Assembly: GCA_951799425.1 (NCBI GenBank)
Contig: OX637402.1
Span: 28,922,492-28,986,491 of the forward strand
Source: Ilex aquifolium
Taxonomy: Eukaryota > Streptophyta > Magnoliopsida > Aquifoliales > Aquifoliaceae
DNA: 64,000 bases
Reading direction: 5' to 3'
The position numbers were made by a program, and so were the translations under genes. Every line of letters starts with the position of its first letter. The first letter of the stretch is position 1. Of this stretch, positions 58,961-64,000 are shown in pieces. The notes beneath the pieces were generated by a model, which saw only the letters and a list, made by a program, of their open reading frames with translations, had not been told where the DNA came from and searched no databases.

Positions 58961-59590
58961 ACCATAATTTTGTAACACTGATGCTGGATTTCAGACAGAG
59001 AAAGAGAAACAAGAAACATTGATTATGCTATTTAACACTTTTATAGTAGAAAGTAGAAACTCAAATTCAAAATGAGAGGCGGGAGATTTAAATTTTGATT
59101 TAAAGGGATGAAAGAGATACTGAAAAAAAAAATAAAAAAGATTTGATATGACTTGACTGATTACTGTGTAGAGATAAAGCTTATGAGACAGAGTTTATAG
59201 GAGAGAGGTAACGGAACAAAAATGTTTGTTTTTCCGTCAACCAAGTCAGCCTATTAAGTTGATGTGACATTTTCTGACATTGTCTGCCATTTTATTGAAA
59301 TGGCTACTTCTGATTGGTGAGGAGCACCAAATAAGCGTGCCACGCTGGTACCTTATAAGCATGGAATATTTTCTCGTGTTGAAGGTTGCATTCTAGTTTT
59401 CATCATCTGATGATAGAGATTTTCACACGTCTCTATAAGCTAAGGTATTATTTGAAAACACTTTTTTTAAAAGATATTTTGTTGATTTAAAAAAAAATGA
59501 AAAAAAATGGTTCGTGTTTAAGTACCCTTATAAAGCAAAACAAAAAAGTATTTTTTTCGACCTAAAAATATATTTCTTATACATATATAT
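58961..59590. other. Intergenic spacer
   Basis: AT-rich. No ORF or repeat end recognised. Confidence 0.5.
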
Positions 59591-60340
59591 TGATGATGTC
59601 TCGGAACTAATCTCTCAGGCCCAGCCTGATGCGGTTCTGTTGGGTTTTGCGGAGTAGACTTGAGAAAATTAATGCTGTGTAATGACAAACAGAGAATGTA
59701 AGTGGTTCACCCCAGTCGATGGACTTGGGCTACATTCACTGTAATGGAGACTCTTTCTCCTTGATGAAATATATTGATCTCAAATGATTACAAGAGAATT
59801 ACAGGTACTGGGCTGCTATGGAGCCTTTCTTGTTTGGGTATTCTGGGATCAAGAGCAAAATACGAGAGAGAAGGCTAGGAAGAAGGTTCATGAGTCGATC
59901 TCCCTCCTTGCTTATGCTATTCTATTTATATGGTGTCTCTTCCTAGGGTTTCTTGCTCTTCTTCTTCCTTTTCCTGATCTTGTGGGGACTTTTCGTCCTT
60001 TCCCTGCAAGTCTTTCTGTCCGCTGGCGGTACTGTGCCCACGACCATCTTGGTTCGTTCGACACCACTTCTCTCTGCCTTTTGCAGGGCGTAACTCTGAG
60101 GAATCAGAGCCGGTTCCCTTTGTCCTTGGAGCACGTGGCGTAATAGGGCTCACCTTAGGTTATGGGCTGAAAATCGGATCAGGACTGGGCTGTTGGCTCT
60201 TTGGTCTCTTAGGCCCCTTGCTCTCGATGTGGGCTGGTTGTGACCATTTCCTTTGGGCCTGCAAATCCAAATTCAGGATTTTCAGGGCGTATTGGGCTCG
60301 ACTATCATGGTGGCCCAGGCCCAAAAGCCTATCCTCATCA
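59591..60340 (-). mobile_element. 750-bp solo LTR
   Basis: The plus strand starts TGATGA and ends TCATCA, a perfect 6-bp inverted terminus. Read on the minus strand it has a TATA box (CACCATATAAATAGAATAGC) about 460 bp in, then an R/U5-like part (GAATGTAGCCCAAG...GGGGTGAACCACTTAC) similar in layout to the LTR at 1-515. The flanks TATAT and TATAC fit a target duplication with one change. No internal region or second LTR adjoins it. Short ORFs inside it have no family. Confidence 0.7.
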
Positions 60341-60535
60341 TATACCATATACATATTACTCGTGTAACAATGCATACATATACAACTTCGAAAATATTTA
60401 TCAAAAACACTTGTACTTTCAAAAATTTTGATAAAAAAGAGTTTAGAGTAGTTAATCTATTAATCAGACTATTTTTAGGAGTACCATCAAACGGTGTCCA
60501 AAATAGTTGTAGCACTTATGATATACTAAAGATTT

Positions 60536-60903
60536 GGAGTTGATTACGATACCCAAAAAAAAATTTGGTACCATACCTGTATTTATTACACTTATGGGTG
60601 TTTTTATTATGGTTGTGATATCCAAAAAAAATGGTAAAAATAGTTACCACAATAATGATAAAAATATTCATAAATATGATAAATTACCCACAAAAGTGAT
60701 AATTTTTTTTATAATGAAATTTTTTTGATAAAAACGCTCATAACAGTGATAAAAAACACAAACAAAAGTATTATAAACACCCACAAAATGGTATATTTTT
60801 TTGTTATAAAATAATCTACAAAAAATTATAAAACACTGGTTAAAATATTAAAAATTGAAGGTACGTCACCGAATTTTTTCCTTCCTTACCGTAGTCTAAG
60901 TAC
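60536..60903 (+). mobile_element. MULE-derived MITE, copy 3
   Basis: Flanked by a perfect 9-bp direct repeat TAAAGATTT (60527-60535 and 60904-60912). The ends read GGAGTTGATTACGAT and, on the other strand, GTACTTAGACTACGGT, clear relatives of copy 2 ends. The interior has the same CACAAAAGTGATAA repeats. Confidence 0.8.
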
Positions 60904-61309
60904 TAAAGATTTTTATGCACAAGTAATAAGTACGAACTATTAGTCACCTGACTCTTGGGGTGTGTTTGGTATAAGGGATAAAGTGGGATAACCACTAGTT
61001 GGATTGGGTTACATTGTCTGGTGGCCCACATATCCTTGCTTTGGATCCAATTTTTTGAATGGGATAGGATTTTGGTTGAATTCCTCGGCCCGTATGAATT
61101 GGTCCCATTTATCCCATCTGACCCACTTATTTGTATCCCACCCAAACTTTGGGATTAGTTAGCCCAATTCCCGGATTAGACTTGGAATGACCATAATACC
61201 CCTGTACAGTAGCACGTGTAGGGTTTTTTACTGGCTCCACTTTCTTTTGTCTTCCTCCTCATTGGTCATCTCTTCTACTGAGCGGCGCCCACTGGTCCCA
61301 TTGCAAGGT

Positions 61310-61387
61310 ATATATATATATATATATCTCTCTCTCTCTCTCCCTCTCTCTCACGCCTTGTCGCTTTCTCCCTCTCTACGTCTGTTT

Positions 61388-61421
<34 letters not shown>

Positions 61422-61499
61422 TGTCTCATAAATCTCTCAATCTCGCCTATATTTATATATATATCTATATATATACTCTCTCTGTCTCTCTGAATCTCG

Positions 61500-61566
<67 letters not shown>
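61310..61566 (+). repeat. (AT)n and (CT)n microsatellite cluster
   Basis: AT runs at about 61310-61327, 61391-61420 and 61502-61566 (the longest, over 30 units), separated by CT-rich stretches. A further AT run is at 61875-61909, followed by the same CACTATCACT word that follows 61566, which suggests local duplication of the unit. Confidence 0.95.
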
Positions 61567-61569
<3 letters not shown>

Positions 61570-61865
61570 TATCACTCAGTTCAATGTGGATGTTCTTCGG
61601 ACTTTGCTGCGGTTTTGGAAATTCCTCCTCCTGCAAAAGTATTACTGATACATGATCATCAAAGGCATAGAAAATTACGAAAGAAAATTGAATTTTCGTA
61701 GTTTTCTATATGCCTTGGAAATTTGGATGGAAGGGGACTGTTCACGTGAACAGTTGGTTTTTTCAGCTGGTTTCACTTGGAATTCCAGAGGTCTTTTGAG
61801 CTGTTTTTTTGCTGGAGTTCATTTTCTTTACGGTCTTCTGATGGTATTCTATGGGGATCATTATG

Positions 61866-61909
<44 letters not shown>

Positions 61910-61912
<3 letters not shown>

Positions 61913-63430
61913 TATCACTGTGATATATATCTCCTTGCAAAACCAAAACTCAAACTCCATCTACATCTTTTATTCACCTTCAGTAATGGATTTTGTGTAG
62001 ATTTTTGGATGTTGGTTCATTATGTATGTTGTGGGTTGGTGTTTAATGTTGTATGGATGTGTTGGGTGGTTGGTTAGTTAGATCCTTCACTACAGACCGA
62101 CTGTTTTGACTATTTTAGATCCATACCATGTACAGCCCCATTGTTGGTGGAGGTAGATCCAAACTGATATCATCTTCTCTTTTGAGTAGGCTAAAAACTA
62201 CAACTAAATGGTATATTAAATCTAATATACACTAAACAAACATAATGTACAGAAAATCAGTACCAAAAACATGTACAGACCGACTGTTTGATGAACATGT
62301 ATTATACTATTTTGTTGAATTTTGGTTAAGCATGTGAGAGGTCTTAATTAATGTTTGAGTCCAAAACATGTATACACTGACTGTTGAACCTCCCTGTAGT
62401 AGGTGAACTAGCCGACTGAAAACACAACTCTTGATTAATTAAACTATTCTGAGTGGTGAATCTTGATTTTATTCATTTTTTAAATTTATATATCGTAGAC
62501 AAATAACATTATAGTCCAAATATTTTTATCACCAAGAAGGTGATGTATTGGTTAGGAGAAAGTTTTTAACAAAAATTAAATCTATTGTTTGATAGAAATA
62601 AAAATCTAAAGAAATTGTTTTATAGTTATCTAAATTAGCTTTAATTATATTAAATCGGTATAAAGGGAAAAAAATATCCATGAAAGCTTAATATCTATCA
62701 TTTTGAGTATTAATTGTTAGAGTAGTTCAAGACAAAAGTACTTGAAAGCTGCAATAGTTTGTAGCTAGTAAGCTAAAGTATTAGTATTATTTAGTTTACA
62801 TAAATTCTTATTTTGACGGTGAATTATTGATGCTTATGAGATAGTAAAAAGTCGTACCCAGTATTTCATGTTTATTTCTTGGTCTATTCATATTGAAATC
62901 AATTAATTAGAAGTAGGTGTTGAACTTTCCCAAGAACAGATTGAGATAAATCGATAGATAGATAGACACATAAACTACCTCATGGGGATTATTTGTAGTT
63001 GTTTATTATTTGATCAGGTATGTTTATTATCACTAATACAATTGTTACGTTATTAACAGCATTTCTAATCAGGGGTTTCACAAGCAGCATTCAAGTACTT
63101 ATATGTTTTGATGTAATTATTTATTTATTTATTTATGTTCTTGCATTAGGCAGTTAAAAATGTTGTGGCAGATTGTATATTAATGTGTATTCCTTGCATT
63201 TTTTTACTGCTTATACATTGAATGCGGTTAGTTGTAAATGTGTTGTAATTAGAATACCATATTGTTGAGTTATACTTTGTTTTTTTTTTCTTTTGTTCAT
63301 AACTGTGTATCACTTTGTTAACCAAACAATTTGGATTGCATTATTGGATTTGTTTTTTGTTTACATATCAATGATGGGTGATAACAACATTATTGGCTCA
63401 ATTTTTTTGTTTCCATTGAATTAGGTAAGT
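61910..63430. other. Non-coding leader within the Harbinger element
   Basis: AT-rich, with three copies of ATGTACAGACCGACTG-like wording (about 62085-62105, 62267-62290, 62370-62385). No frame for the second Harbinger protein is visible here. Confidence 0.5.
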
Positions 63431-63952
63431 ATGGATAGCGAGTACGATGAATTATGTTTGTTACTTACCTTAATGCATAGGAGTATTCGGGAGATGGTAG
63501 TGGTGTTTAATCTTGTCGTCTTAATAATGTTAATGATATGGGACATGGAACACAATAGTACAATATCCGAGGTTCCACCATATTTTAATAGGTCTAGATT
63601 ACAGATTGAACACTTGCACCGACTCATTGGGGAGAGTGACAGGACGTGTATAAGCCAACTAAGGATGGATTGGCATACTTTTATGGTCCTGTGTAATCTG
63701 GTGCGAGATGTTGGGCTGCTAAGACCAACTAGGCACGTTAGTGTTGAGGAGATGGCGGCGATGTTCTTAAGTATTTTAGGTCATGATGACAAAAATCGAC
63801 CAGTTAAGTTCAATTTCTTGCGCTCGGGTGAAACCGTTAGTAGACATTTCAACAATGTACTTACTGCGGTGTTAAGGCTACGCAGTGTATTGCTCCAGTC
63901 CCCAGAACAAGTGCCCGAAAACAGTACAGATCCTAAATGGAAGTGGTTTAAG
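63431..63952 (+). CDS. PIF-Harbinger transposase (HARBI1-like nuclease), N-terminal exon
   Basis: An open exon of 174 codons starts at ATG 63431 and ends at the donor TTTAAG|GTAATG (63952). From residue 68 on it matches the plant Harbinger transposase N-terminal region: SQLRMDWHTFMVLCNLVRDV, LRPTRHVSVEEMAAMFLSIL, FNFLRSGETVSRHFNNVL, LLQSPEQVPENSTDPKWKWF. The expected next exon would encode the catalytic DDE part with a GALDGT motif and lies beyond the window. The product cuts and rejoins DNA at the element ends. Whether it is functional cannot be judged from this piece, but no stop interrupts it. Confidence 0.85.
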
Positions 63953-64000
63953 GTAATGACCATTTAACATTCAAGTCAATATTGATTATTTCAATTGTCA

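Larger units (their letters stand above)
60957..64000 (+). mobile_element. PIF-Harbinger DNA transposon, 5' part (runs off the window)
   Basis: Starts GGGGTGTGTTTGGTATAAGG, a terminus of the style used by plant PIF-Harbinger elements. A long non-coding leader with AT microsatellites leads to a transposase exon at 63431-63952. The 3' end, the second terminal repeat and the companion Myb-like ORF are not in the window. The exact first base and the 3-bp target site cannot be settled without the other end. Confidence 0.65.

Noticed and set aside
61187..61648. Frames rich in Tyr-Ile repeats on both strands
   Set aside because: Translation of (AT)n tracts; no family features.

Overview
This is nuclear DNA from a flowering plant, probably a eudicot. 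The evidence is AT-rich sequence, many short exons split by long GT-AG introns, plant-specific families (KIN-4C kinesin, NETWORKED actin-binding protein, class I cytochrome P450 reductase), and a plant-type load of mobile elements (copia, TRIM, MULE, Helitron, PIF-Harbinger). There are no tRNA or rRNA genes, no bacterial operons and no CRISPR arrays. I cannot name the species.

Layout. Positions 1-515 are the 3' part of an LTR that sits in an intron of the first gene. Positions 619-16007 (+) hold 26 exons of a KIN-4C kinesin that lacks only its 5' exon(s); one intron has a GC donor, and other introns hold a SINE, a complete TRIM element and a MITE. Positions 20812-24708 (+) encode a small conserved plant protein of unknown function, whose last 16 codons lie beyond a 3.4 kb intron. 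Positions 27072-31113 (+) encode a NET2-type NETWORKED protein in two exons. Positions 31907-33897 (-) are a decayed copy of a Myb-like gene. Positions 35509-45375 (-) hold a complete 18-exon class I NADPH-cytochrome P450 reductase; its first intron carries a small rearranged Ty1-copia element at 42558-44540.

From about 46 kb to the end the window is accessory, transposon-rich DNA. It contains three copies of one non-autonomous Helitron (46031-46596 inverted, and 56848-57456 plus 57457-58057 in tandem), each carrying a GGT/CCA microsatellite. A full-length 5.8 kb Mutator-like element (49576-55410) has terminal inverted repeats, a perfect 9-bp target duplication and a FAR1-type transposase broken by one stop codon. 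Three copies of a MULE-derived MITE, a second TRIM copy and a 750-bp solo LTR follow. The 5' end of a PIF-Harbinger element, with its transposase exon, runs off the right edge.

The host genes do not form a pathway. KIN-4C acts on microtubules, NET2 on actin and membranes, and the reductase supplies electrons to P450s at the endoplasmic reticulum. No wholly new system is apparent. The most unusual structures are the copia element whose integrase piece is inverted between its own LTRs and next to a (CCCTAA)7 tract, the Helitron pair, and the intact-ended MULE. All splice sites were read by eye. For the kinesin and the reductase the exon lengths sum to an open frame, which supports the models.
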